Origin: Acidobacteriaceae bacterium
GTDB taxonomy: Bacteria; Acidobacteriota; Terriglobia; Terriglobales; Acidobacteriaceae
Direction: 5' to 3'
NCBI GenBank assembly: GCA_003156495.1
Contig: PMHC01000014.1
Coordinates: forward strand, 23,234 to 28,945
Length of the DNA: 5,712 nucleotides
In this document: positions 1 through 5,712 of the stretch, piece after piece
Position numbering within the stretch: position 1 is the first letter of the stretch
Layout: every line of letters starts with the position of its first letter
Notes under the pieces: model-generated
The model's database searches: none
What the model was told of the DNA's origin: nothing
The model's input: the letters and a program-made list of their open reading frames with translations, nothing else
Translations under genes and position numbers: made by a program

Positions 1-813
1 GGCAACTCCGGCGGCCCGTTGGTGGACGCGCGGGGTGAGCTGATCGGCATCAACACCTTCATCATCTCCAACAGCGGTTCCTTTGCCGGCGCGGGCTTCG
101 CCATTCCCGTGCAGATCGTGCGCGCCTCGGCCGAGGCCATCATCAAAACCGGCACGGTGCACCACGGCTATCTGGGCATCACGATGAACGAGGTGACGCC
201 AGAGAATGCGGATTCCTTCAGTCTGCCCGATGCGACGGGCGCGCTCGTCAGCGATGTGACGCCGGATTCGCCGGCCAGCAAGGCGGGGCTGAAGAACGGC
301 GATGTGCTGCGCGAGCTGAACGGCAAAAAGATCGCCAACAGCAGTGCTCTTCAGGTGGCCGTCAGCCAGATCGCGCCGGGTACGGCGATCGATCTGGGTA
401 TCATCCGCGATGGCAAGCCGGAGACGATTCACGTTACGGTGGGCGAGTTCAAAAGCGATAAGGACGAGGAGTCGGATAGCGCCGATGCCGGCGGGCATGC
501 GAGCAACAAGCTGGGGCTAACGGTAGCCGACTTGACGCCCGAGATCCGTCAGCAGATTAGCCTTCCCGAGCGCATCCACGGCGTTGTGGTGGAGAATGTG
601 CGCGCGGGCAGCCCGGCCGACGAGGCAGGGATCGGGCGCGGCAGCGTCATCATAAGCGTCAACCGTCACACGGTCCAAAACGTCGAGGCTTTCTCAAAGG
701 AGCTGCACGCCGTAGCCGAGGGCAAGAATGTGCTGCTGCTGGTTTGGGCCAATGGCGGCGCCGGCTATCGCATCGTTCATCCCGAATCCGGTACTCCCGA
801 CGACGTGCAATAA
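1..813 (+). CDS. Do/HtrA-family periplasmic serine protease, C-terminal part (5' end outside window)
   Basis: The reading frame is open from the first base, so the N-terminus lies upstream. The visible 270 residues begin with GNSGGPLV, the trypsin-fold catalytic-serine motif of HtrA/Deg proteases (Ser at fragment residue 3). The end of the protease domain follows (GxxIGINT, then GFAIP). Two PDZ domains come next: PDZ1 at about residues 56-150, starting at GYLGI, and PDZ2 at about 168-260, starting at LGLTV. They are joined by a short acidic, Asp/Ser-rich linker (about 151-165). A protease domain plus two PDZ domains is the DegP/DegQ/DegS-like 'Do' layout, and two PDZ domains argue against DegS. 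Such enzymes degrade or chaperone misfolded envelope proteins in the periplasm, and the PDZ domains bind exposed C-termini and control oligomer state. His and Asp of the triad and any signal peptide are not visible, so DegP versus DegQ cannot be decided. A strong terminator follows 29 nt after the stop. Confidence 0.93.
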   Translation, partial: GNSGGPLVDARGELIGINTFIISNSGSFAGAGFAIPVQIVRASAEAIIKTGTVHHGYLGITMNEVTPENADSFSLPDATGALVSDVTPDSPASKAGLKNGDVLRELNGKKIANSSALQVAVSQIAPGTAIDLGIIRDGKPETIHVTVGEFKSDKDEESDSADAGGHASNKLGLTVADLTPEIRQQISLPERIHGVVVENVRAGSPADEAGIGRGSVIISVNRHTVQNVEAFSKELHAVAEGKNVLLLVWANGGAGYRIVHPESGTPDDVQ

Positions 814-842
814 CCGAAGGAACGAAACTTAATATCGATACT

Positions 843-894
843 CGCTTCGTGGCCGGTGCGACAATACAGCGCCAGCCACGAAGCGTTTTTATTT
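843..894 (+). terminator. Rho-independent terminator after the HtrA-type protease gene
   Basis: An 11-bp perfect inverted repeat (CGCTTCGTGGC at 843-853, GCCACGAAGCG at 875-885) continues, after one C/A mismatch, into five further pairs (855-859 with 869-873, one of them G-T). The loop is about 9 nt. The run TTTTTATTT follows immediately at 886-894. The opposite strand has no T-run after the stem, so it should act only on plus-strand transcription. It closes the protease unit and separates it from the cyclase gene. Confidence 0.9.
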
Positions 895-967
895 GTCGAC
901 CTTTCGGCGTGGCCATCAATTTGGAAGTAATGGCGATGGTTTTACGGCGAAACGCGTATCGGAATGC

Positions 968-990
968 GCGCGCCGGCGAAGTTGGCGCGC
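968..990. repeat. Short GC-rich inverted repeat
   Basis: A 7-bp perfect inverted repeat, GCGCGCC (968-974) and GGCGCGC (984-990), with a 9-nt loop. No T-run follows on either strand, so it is not an intrinsic terminator. Its role is unknown, and it may be chance in GC-rich DNA. Confidence 0.35.
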
Positions 991-1047
991 CCAAGCTCAT
1001 CGGCTTATAAGTCGCCTAAGTAATTGCTAACAATGGCCAACAAAAAT

Positions 1048-1082
1048 TTTGCCGAACAAGCCTTATCTGGCTTATCGGCAAA
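1048..1082. repeat. Interrupted hairpin / inverted repeat upstream of the cyclase gene
   Basis: TTTGCCGA (1048-1055) pairs with TCGGCAAA (1075-1082). After a small internal bulge, AAGCC (1058-1062) pairs with GGCTT (1069-1073), closing a 6-nt TTATCT loop. That is 13 base pairs in all. No T-run follows, so it does not look like a terminator. It sits directly before a TATAAC hexamer (1095-1100) and would cover the matching -35 position, so it could be an operator or mRNA-independent dyad. The function is inferred only. Confidence 0.5.
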
Positions 1083-1100
1083 TTCTCGATTCTCTATAAC
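1072..1100 (+). promoter_or_regulatory. Possible sigma-70-type promoter for the cyclase gene
   Basis: TATAAC at 1095-1100 is a good -10 hexamer (5 of 6 to TATAAT). At the standard 17-bp spacing, the -35 position holds TTATCG (1072-1077), a weak 3-of-6 match that lies inside the 1048-1082 inverted repeat. Transcription would start near 1107 and leave a leader of about 29 nt. The poor -35 would suit a promoter needing an activator, but this is read by eye only. Confidence 0.35.
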
Positions 1101-1135
1101 CGACGTAACCCAAAAAATATTTGCTATGGGAATTA

Positions 1136-2665
1136 ATGCTCGAAAATGCAAATCGATTAGCTGATAATTTATCTATGCAATCATCCGTTTCCTCCCTCAG
1201 CGGGGAATTTATTGCACAAACTTCTGAAGCCGAATACCGGGTAGAACACTTACAGGAGTTTGTACGTCAGGCCCGGATATGTTTTTTTGCTGCAATGCTG
1301 GTCAATCCGCTGTTTCTATTCAGCGATTGGAGATTTTACGGCCAGGCAAACTTTTTTTATGTAATAACCTCTCGCGCCGCGGTCGAGATCGCTTCGTTGC
1401 TTTGCTGGATTGCTCTTGCGCGGGTGCGCAGCTTTTACCGCTTCGAACTCGTTTGCGCCGTCTGGGCCGGTTTGGTAATCGCCGCGGCAACCGCGCTCGA
1501 AAGCTCTCACACCGATCTCGGCTTGCTGATTATCTTTATCTTGTCGGCGATTTTCTATCTGGCGCTGCCCGTTTCTTTCCGGTTGGCGCTGGCCTGCGGC
1601 GTAGTCGGCAGCGTTGTCATGCTGGTGGAATACATTTCGTCCGCGCCGTGGACGCCTACCAGCTATGGACAGATGGCGGGCGTCGCGATGATTAACGCCG
1701 CTCTCGCCTTGGCGCTTATTTTAACGAAACGCCTGCGCCGTTTAAACTGGGCCGCTACCCGCGCCGAGCGCGCCGCCAACGAACGGCTGGCGAAGAGCCG
1801 CGACATGTGGCAGCAGTTTCTCCAGGCGGTTCCCGCGCCGCTGCTGATTACCGCCAAAGAGGATGGCCGCCTGATTCGGGTCAACGATGCCGCCGCCGAT
1901 TACTTCGGCGTGGATGCGTCGGCGGGAGTATTCAAAGTTGAAGACTGCTTCGATCGGAAGGATTGGGCGCGGTTGACCGCCAGCTTGCGGAGCAGCGGGC
2001 GGGCCTCGGGTTTTGAAGTGCGCATCCACTTGCCGAACGGCGACGAGAAGGATGTGTTGCTGGCGGCAACGACAGTGGCAACAGACGGCGTGGAAGTGGT
2101 GGTCACCATTCTGGTCGACATTACCATCCGCAAGGAGTTGGAAGCGCTAATGAAGCGGATGGCTCATACCGATCCGCTGACCGGAATGCCCAATCGCGCG
2201 CGTTTTTTCTCTCTGGCGGTGGATGAGATCAAGCGCGCCCAGCGGTACGATCGGCCGCTTTCGGTGTGCATGATCGACATCGATTTTTTTAAGCGCATCA
2301 ACGACACCTACGGACACAAGTTTGGCGATCGGGCGCTGAAAGCTTTTGCCGGGCTTTGCCGCAAGTGGATACGGGAGCAGGATACGGTGGCTAGAATCGG
2401 CGGCGAGGAGTTTGGATTGTTGCTGCCGGAGACCGATGAGGACAGCGCGTTGGCTTTGGCCGACCGGCTGCGCGCCGCCGTCGAGGAATTGCAGCTTGAC
2501 CAGCCGGTAAAATCGATTACCGTCAGCATCGGAGTCTCCGCGATTTTGCCCGGCGAGGAGAGCGTCGATGCCGCGCTTTCCCGCGCCGATGAGGCGCTCT
2601 ATTCCGCCAAGCGCGAGGGGCGCAATAGAGCCGTTCTTTATCGGGATATAGAAGCCGTACTGTAA
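1136..2665 (+). CDS. Membrane-anchored PAS-GGDEF diguanylate cyclase
   Basis: The protein (509 aa) is predicted to make cyclic di-GMP from two GTP at the inner membrane. A hydrophobic N-terminal half holds about six membrane segments (roughly residues 47-63, 73-94, 103-121, 128-145, 147-166, 180-197). A basic, possibly coiled stretch follows, then a PAS domain (about 223-331) and a C-terminal GGDEF domain (about 340-502). Catalytic features are intact: DPLTGMPNR near 346, the metal/nucleotide motif DIDFFKRIND (381-390), and signature GGEEF (422-426). The product-inhibition I-site is also present: RxxD (REQD, 413-416) exactly five residues before the signature. No EAL or HD-GYP domain follows. 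The membrane module resembles a MASE-type sensor, but I cannot assign it to a named family. I chose ATG 1136, with GGGAA just upstream. An in-frame TTG at 1121 would add five residues. The first roughly 40 codons are AT-rich compared with the rest. The gene is probably monocistronic, since the next gene is convergent. Confidence 0.93.
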   Translation: MLENANRLADNLSMQSSVSSLSGEFIAQTSEAEYRVEHLQEFVRQARICFFAAMLVNPLFLFSDWRFYGQANFFYVITSRAAVEIASLLCWIALARVRSFYRFELVCAVWAGLVIAAATALESSHTDLGLLIIFILSAIFYLALPVSFRLALACGVVGSVVMLVEYISSAPWTPTSYGQMAGVAMINAALALALILTKRLRRLNWAATRAERAANERLAKSRDMWQQFLQAVPAPLLITAKEDGRLIRVNDAAADYFGVDASAGVFKVEDCFDRKDWARLTASLRSSGRASGFEVRIHLPNGDEKDVLLAATTVATDGVEVVVTILVDITIRKELEALMKRMAHTDPLTGMPNRARFFSLAVDEIKRAQRYDRPLSVCMIDIDFFKRINDTYGHKFGDRALKAFAGLCRKWIREQDTVARIGGEEFGLLLPETDEDSALALADRLRAAVEELQLDQPVKSITVSIGVSAILPGEESVDAALSRADEALYSAKREGRNRAVLYRDIEAVL

Positions 2666-2682
2666 GGCGATATCGATCGACG

Positions 2683-3630
2683 TTATGCCTGTACGGCCGC
2701 GGCGAAGGCTTCGCGGTGAGCCTTAATGTCGCGCATCGGCGGTTGCCCGAAAAAGCGGCTGTACTCGCGGTTGAACTGGCTGGCGCTTTCATAGCCGACT
2801 TCGAAGGCCGCGCTGGCCGCGTCCAATCCTTTGTTGAGCATGCGCTCGCGCGCAATGTGCAGGCGCAGTTGCTTTTGATATTGCAGCGGACTCATCGCGG
2901 TCAGGGAGCGGAAGTGATGGTGCAGGGTGGAGACACCCATCTGCGCCATCGCCGCCAGATCTTCGACGCGCAGCGGCCTGGCGTAGTTGGCGTGCAGCCA
3001 GGCGACGGCCTTGGCCGTTCGCTGGCTCTGTTCTCCGGGAGTTGCGATCGCTTGCAAATGCTTTCCCTGCGGGCTGCGCAGCAGGCGGTAGACGATTTCG
3101 CGCTCGATCAGGCGGCCGAGGAAGGGAATGTCCTGGGGCGCATCGAGAAGATCGACCAGCCGGGAGCAGGCGTCTAGGAGTTCGATTGAGGTGAGGCCGA
3201 CGGCCATGCCGCGAGCCTCGGCCGGCTCTGCCGACGCGGGAAATTCTTCTTCACTCAAAATCCGGCGTACTTCGGGCATGTCGAGTTGGATCAGCAGACC
3301 GAGCATCGGTTTTTGCGGCGTTGCCGCCACTACTTGGCTGATGACCGGCAGATCGATCGAGGTCAACAGAAATGTAGTTTCGTCGCAGAGAAGCGTCGTT
3401 GCGCCGACGTCGATACGCTTCTGGCCTTGCACGAAGACAATTAGACGGGGTTCGTAGGCGGCCGAGTTGCAGACGGTCGGTTTGTCTCGGCGGTAGAGGT
3501 TTAGGCCGGCTACGGCGGTTTCTTGCACTCCTTCGGCCTGCATGTGCGCGGCGATCTTGCAAATGAGTTTGGAGCGCAGACCGGCGGCCAGACGCGCCTG
3601 TTCGTCGTTTTTCGGGGATTGCTTGGTCAT
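2683..3630 (-). CDS. AraC-family transcriptional regulator with AraC_N (YqhC-type) domain
   Basis: The 315-aa protein has the two-part layout of the YqhC-like branch of AraC regulators. An N-terminal AraC_N-type ligand-sensing domain (about 25-185) includes the stretch PRLIVFVQGQKRI (61-73) and a DLPVISQV strand (93-100). The C-terminal AraC DNA-binding domain (about 205-300) has two helix-turn-helix units: the first in RVEDLAAMAQMGVSTLHHHF, the second in the DAASAAFEVGYESASQFNREYSRFFG region, ending in the typical FGQPP. The ATG start at 3630 is preceded (on the minus strand) by GAAGG at 3642-3638 with a 7-nt spacer. The gene is divergent from an aldo/keto reductase, the arrangement seen for E. 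coli yqhC and its aldehyde-reductase targets. The likely job is therefore activating that neighbour in response to reactive aldehydes or related compounds; this is inferred from context. Cysteines at 24, 54, 82 and 155 could sense electrophiles, which is speculation. Its 3' end faces the cyclase gene across 17 nt. Confidence 0.93.
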   Translation of the reverse strand: MTKQSPKNDEQARLAAGLRSKLICKIAAHMQAEGVQETAVAGLNLYRRDKPTVCNSAAYEPRLIVFVQGQKRIDVGATTLLCDETTFLLTSIDLPVISQVVAATPQKPMLGLLIQLDMPEVRRILSEEEFPASAEPAEARGMAVGLTSIELLDACSRLVDLLDAPQDIPFLGRLIEREIVYRLLRSPQGKHLQAIATPGEQSQRTAKAVAWLHANYARPLRVEDLAAMAQMGVSTLHHHFRSLTAMSPLQYQKQLRLHIARERMLNKGLDAASAAFEVGYESASQFNREYSRFFGQPPMRDIKAHREAFAAAVQA

Positions 3631-3951
3631 CGGCTCGCCTTCAAACTTTCAATTTCAGCCTACAGGTACTTGGCAAAGTGCATGCACAAAAATCTGCGAC
3701 ACAAGAGAAATAGGCAAGAAAAAGGCAGAATCGGGATACCGCGGGAGGGTCGATTTCCCGTAGGCTTTGAACAGCAAAAGACAGGGGGGGGCTAACTCCG
3801 AAGTGTTTTTTCGGCGAGGGCTGACACCGCGCCATGACGGCCATCGCCGCCGCCCAAAAAATATTCGAAACGGCTCAAGAATACTCTTCGCGCGCCTAAT
3901 GCGGGCGGACTAAGATCGAGTTCGGGCCAAAACCATCGACAGGAGAAAGCA
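3631..3951. promoter_or_regulatory. Divergent intergenic region between AraC-type regulator and aldo/keto reductase
   Basis: About 320 nt with no credible gene; it must hold both divergent promoters. Visible elements are the 10-bp palindrome GTGCATGCAC (3678-3687), a CGGGA/TCCCG dyad (3742-3746 and 3756-3760), a run of eight G (3784-3791), a CCGAA/TTCGG dyad within 3798-3815, and an AATACT hexamer near 3880 that could be a -10 for the reductase but lacks a convincing -35. A poor -35 would be expected for an AraC-activated promoter. The ribosome binding site of the reductase, AGGAGA, is at 3941-3946. Confidence 0.55.
3678..3687. repeat. 10-bp perfect palindrome in the divergent promoter region
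   Basis: GTGCATGCAC reads identically on both strands and lies about 48 nt upstream of the regulator start codon. It does not extend further, because the flanking A bases do not pair. It is a candidate binding site for the AraC-type regulator or another factor. A 10-bp palindrome somewhere in 320 nt is not rare by chance (expected about 0.3), so this stays tentative. Confidence 0.35.
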
Positions 3952-4950
3952 ATGCAGAAGCGCAAATTAGGCAAGAGCAATCTGGAAGTTTCGGCCCTCG
4001 GTTTGGGCTGCATGGGCATGAGCTTTTCGTATGCGCCGCCGTTTCCCGAACCCAAGGAAATGGTTACGTTGATTCGCGCGGCGGTGAATCGCGGCGTGAC
4101 TTTTTTTGACACGGCCGAGGTTTACGGGCCGTTCACGAATGAATCGCTGGTGGGTGAGGCGCTGGAGCCGGTGCGCGACAAAGTTGTCATTGCCACCAAA
4201 TTCGGCTTCAACCTCAACCCCGACGGCAGCCCAGGCTGGCAGGGATTGAACAGCCGTCCCGAGCACATCAAGCAGGTGGCCGATGCTTCGCTCAAGCGGT
4301 TGCGGACCGACTATATCGATCTTTTCTATCAGCATCGCGTCGATCCGGAAGTGCCGATCGAGGAGGTGGCCGGCGCGGTTAAGGATCTGATCGAGGCGGG
4401 CAAGGTGCGGCACTTCGGACTTTCCGAAGCCGGTATCGCGACGATTCGCCGCGCGCATGCCGTGCAGCCGGTCACGGCGCTGCAGAACGAATATTCGCTG
4501 TGGTGGCGCAAGCCGGAAGAGTCGATTCTGCCCCTGCTTGAAGAATTGGGAATTGGTCTGGTGGCCTTCAGTCCGCTGGGCAGGGGATTTTTGACCGGAA
4601 AAATGGACGACAAGACCAAGTTGGCCAGCAACGATTCTCGCAGCGGATTGCCGCGGTTTACGCCCGAGGCGCGCAAGGCCAATCAGGTGGTCGTCGATTT
4701 GCTCAGCGTGATCGCGAAGAAGAAAAACGCGACGCCGGCGCAGATTGCGCTGGCTTGGCTGCTGGCGCAGAAGCCGTGGATCGTGCCGATTCCAGGAACG
4801 ACCAAGCTGACGCGTCTGGAAGAAAATTTGGGCGCGGCGGCGATTGAGCTTTCGGCCGGCGATCTGGCGGAGATCGACAGCGCGGCCAGCAAGATCGTCT
4901 TTGAGGGCGCGCGTTATACCGAGCCGTTGGAAAAATTGACCGACCGCTGA
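3952..4950 (+). CDS. NADPH-dependent aldo/keto reductase
   Basis: The 332-aa protein is a full-length cytoplasmic aldo/keto reductase with a TIM-barrel fold, reducing aldehydes or ketones to alcohols with NAD(P)H. The opening RKLGKSNLEVSALGLGCMGMS is typical of the family. The catalytic tetrad is complete: Asp53 and Tyr58 in FFDTAEVYG, Lys83 in ATKFG, His128 in YQHRVD. The cofactor end is also present: SPLGRGFLTG (207-216) and PIPGTTKLTRLEEN near 283-296, which binds the adenosine phosphate. Length and motifs match the AKR13/YakC-like branch of open-ended 'IolS/YajO-type' reductases rather than the shorter DkgA type, so the substrate is not predictable. AGGAGA at 3941-3946 gives a well-spaced ribosome binding site for ATG 3952. 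It is divergent from an AraC_N regulator that probably controls it, and 49 nt upstream of a DUF362 gene with no terminator between them. Confidence 0.95.
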   Translation: MQKRKLGKSNLEVSALGLGCMGMSFSYAPPFPEPKEMVTLIRAAVNRGVTFFDTAEVYGPFTNESLVGEALEPVRDKVVIATKFGFNLNPDGSPGWQGLNSRPEHIKQVADASLKRLRTDYIDLFYQHRVDPEVPIEEVAGAVKDLIEAGKVRHFGLSEAGIATIRRAHAVQPVTALQNEYSLWWRKPEESILPLLEELGIGLVAFSPLGRGFLTGKMDDKTKLASNDSRSGLPRFTPEARKANQVVVDLLSVIAKKKNATPAQIALAWLLAQKPWIVPIPGTTKLTRLEENLGAAAIELSAGDLAEIDSAASKIVFEGARYTEPLEKLTDR

Positions 4951-4985
4951 CAATAATAAGTGGATGAAGGAAATAGCGATTGATC

Positions 4986-4994
4986 GAGGGGGAG
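4986..4994 (+). promoter_or_regulatory. Strong Shine-Dalgarno that sets the DUF362 gene start
   Basis: GAGGGGGAG lies 5 nt before ATG 5000. An in-frame ATG at 4964 without a stop in between would add 12 residues (MKEIAIDRGGAL), but it has no good ribosome binding site. It would also push the twin-arginine motif away from the N-terminus, so 5000 is preferred. Confidence 0.7.
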
Positions 4995-4999
4995 CGCTT

Positions 5000-5712
5000 A
5001 TGGAGAAGAAAATGCCGCGCCGCACTTTTTTGAAAGAGGGCGCGATTGCGTTGGGCGGCGTTGCCGTGTGCGATTTAAGCCAGATCGGCAACGCCGCGAC
5101 TCTGCATTCGGGCAAGTCGCAGGTGTTTTTTACCAAAGACATCAGCGTGAATGGATTGCTGGCGATCTACGCGAAGATCAACCAGGGCATGACCGGCAAG
5201 GTCGCCATCAAGTTGCACACCGGCGAACCGCACGGGCCGAATCTTCTGCCGATCGGGCTGATCAAAGGCTTGCAGCCGCACATTCCCAACAGCACCATCG
5301 TCGAATGCAACGTTCTTTATCCCAGTCCGCGGCAGAAGACCGAGACGCATCGGGAGACGCTGAAGATCAACGGTTTCGATTTTTGCCCGGTGGATATTAT
5401 GGACGCCGATGGCGATGCGACGCTGCCGATCCCAGGCGTGCGCGAGCTGCTGGCCACGCCGGCCGATGCCTCTACGCCGCCGCGCTACACGCCGGGCAAT
5501 CACCTGACCGAAATCGCCGTCGGCAAAAATTTGCTGAATTACGATTCGCTCTTCGTCTACACGCACTTCAAGGGGCATACGATGGGGGGCTTCGGCGGAT
5601 CGCTGAAAAACATCGCCATCGGCTGCGCTTCGGGCCAGGTGGGCAAGCAGCAGATTCACGGCGAGGGCTGGCCGAAGGGGCCGCTGTTTTTGGAGCGCAT
5701 GGTCGAATCGGG
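5000..5712 (+). CDS. DUF362 domain protein with Tat-type leader (3' end outside window)
   Basis: The frame is open to the window edge, giving 237 residues of an incomplete protein. The N-terminus has a twin-arginine leader: RRTFLKEG at 7-14, matching the RRxFLK consensus, then a short hydrophobic stretch (15-23) and a possible NAA cleavage region at 31-33. This suggests export of a folded, probably cofactor-bearing protein. From about residue 40 onward it matches the DUF362 family as I know it: VAIKLHTGEPHGPN (67-80), and the characteristic segment THFKGHTMGGFGGSLKNIAIGCASGQVGK followed by IHG (about 190-222). DUF362 proteins have no firmly established reaction. Many carry ferredoxin-like 4Fe-4S sites and are linked to redox metabolism, but any cluster motif here would lie beyond the edge. 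Cys24 follows VAV, a poor lipobox, so lipoprotein anchoring is unlikely. It probably shares a transcript with the aldo/keto reductase 49 nt upstream. Confidence 0.85.
   Translation, partial: MEKKMPRRTFLKEGAIALGGVAVCDLSQIGNAATLHSGKSQVFFTKDISVNGLLAIYAKINQGMTGKVAIKLHTGEPHGPNLLPIGLIKGLQPHIPNSTIVECNVLYPSPRQKTETHRETLKINGFDFCPVDIMDADGDATLPIPGVRELLATPADASTPPRYTPGNHLTEIAVGKNLLNYDSLFVYTHFKGHTMGGFGGSLKNIAIGCASGQVGKQQIHGEGWPKGPLFLERMVES

Larger units (their letters stand above)
814..1135. other. Intergenic region between protease and diguanylate cyclase genes
   Basis: No coding sequence is supported here. The small open frames lack a ribosome binding site and read as low-complexity Arg-rich shadows. Besides the terminator at 843-894, it contains a GC-rich hairpin (GCGCGCC at 968-974, GGCGCGC at 984-990), then a distinctly AT-rich stretch from about 1011 with a hairpin at 1048-1082 and a possible -10 box at 1095-1100. 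No match to a tRNA, or to the conserved core of a c-di-GMP riboswitch, was seen by eye. Confidence 0.6.

Noticed and set aside
744..1010. An 88-codon plus-strand frame spanning the protease 3' end and the terminator
   Set aside because: It reads through a strong intrinsic terminator, is Arg-rich with no motif, and has no ribosome binding site.
1011..1135. Possible c-di-GMP riboswitch before the cyclase gene
   Set aside because: The hairpin lies upstream of the likely transcription start, and the conserved GEMM core sequence was not seen.
2657..2694. Possible bidirectional terminator between the convergent cyclase and regulator genes
   Set aside because: GTAC...AGGC and GCCT...GTAC can pair only with a bulge, and there is no T-run on either strand. 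It is too weak to call.
2716..3177. A 153-codon plus-strand frame opposite the AraC-type regulator
   Set aside because: The minus-strand gene has two clear HTH units and an AraC_N domain. The plus frame has no motif and no ribosome binding site.
3657..3766. 7-bp inverted repeat AGCCTAC (3657-3663) and GTAGGCT (3760-3766) in the divergent region
   Set aside because: Several 7-bp inverted matches are expected by chance within 320 nt, and the flanks do not extend the match.
3967..5142. A 391-codon open frame on the minus strand, opposite the aldo/keto reductase and DUF362 genes
   Set aside because: It overlaps two well-supported genes, and its translation is rich in Arg, Gln and His with no recognisable domain. 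Long antisense frames like this arise from GC-rich codon bias.
5075..5659. A 194-codon minus-strand frame inside the DUF362 gene
   Set aside because: It is a shadow of the plus-strand coding frame, which has a Tat leader, a good ribosome binding site and family motifs.

Overview
The window carries two partial and three complete protein genes from what looks like a Gram-negative (diderm) bacterium of moderately high G+C. The evidence for a diderm is a periplasmic-type HtrA/Do protease, a twin-arginine (Tat)-type leader on the last protein, and a membrane-bound diguanylate cyclase. The style of the HtrA tail and the gene mix would fit Acidobacteriota or a similar soil/sediment lineage. That assignment is an impression from protein style, not a computed result.

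Layout, left to right: (1) 1-813, plus strand: the C-terminal half of a Do/HtrA serine protease, from the catalytic-serine motif through two PDZ domains. It is followed at 843-894 by a very clear intrinsic terminator. (2) 814-1135: an intergenic stretch that becomes AT-rich (about 39% G+C over 1021-1260, counted by hand) and holds a hairpin overlapping a possible promoter. (3) 1136-2665, plus strand: a six-TM / PAS / GGDEF diguanylate cyclase with intact active-site and inhibitory-site motifs. (4) 2683-3630, minus strand: an AraC-family regulator with the AraC_N (YqhC-type) sensor domain, convergent with the cyclase gene (17 nt gap). (5) 3631-3951: a divergent intergenic region. (6) 3952-4950, plus strand: an NADPH-dependent aldo/keto reductase with a complete catalytic tetrad. 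(7) 5000-5712, plus strand: the start of a DUF362 protein with a Tat-like leader, 49 nt downstream of the reductase and cut by the window edge.

The functional unit that stands out is the right half: a YqhC-type AraC regulator divergent from an aldo/keto reductase, with a DUF362 redox-type protein probably cotranscribed behind it. The arrangement recalls the Escherichia coli yqhC / yqhD-dkgA aldehyde-response locus, but has DUF362 where E. coli has none. The protease and the cyclase appear to be independent units, the first closed off by its terminator. I see no CRISPR array, RNA gene, insertion sequence or integration site, and nothing that amounts to a clearly undescribed system. The most worthwhile leads are the AraC_N / aldo-keto reductase / DUF362 cluster and the hairpin before the cyclase gene.
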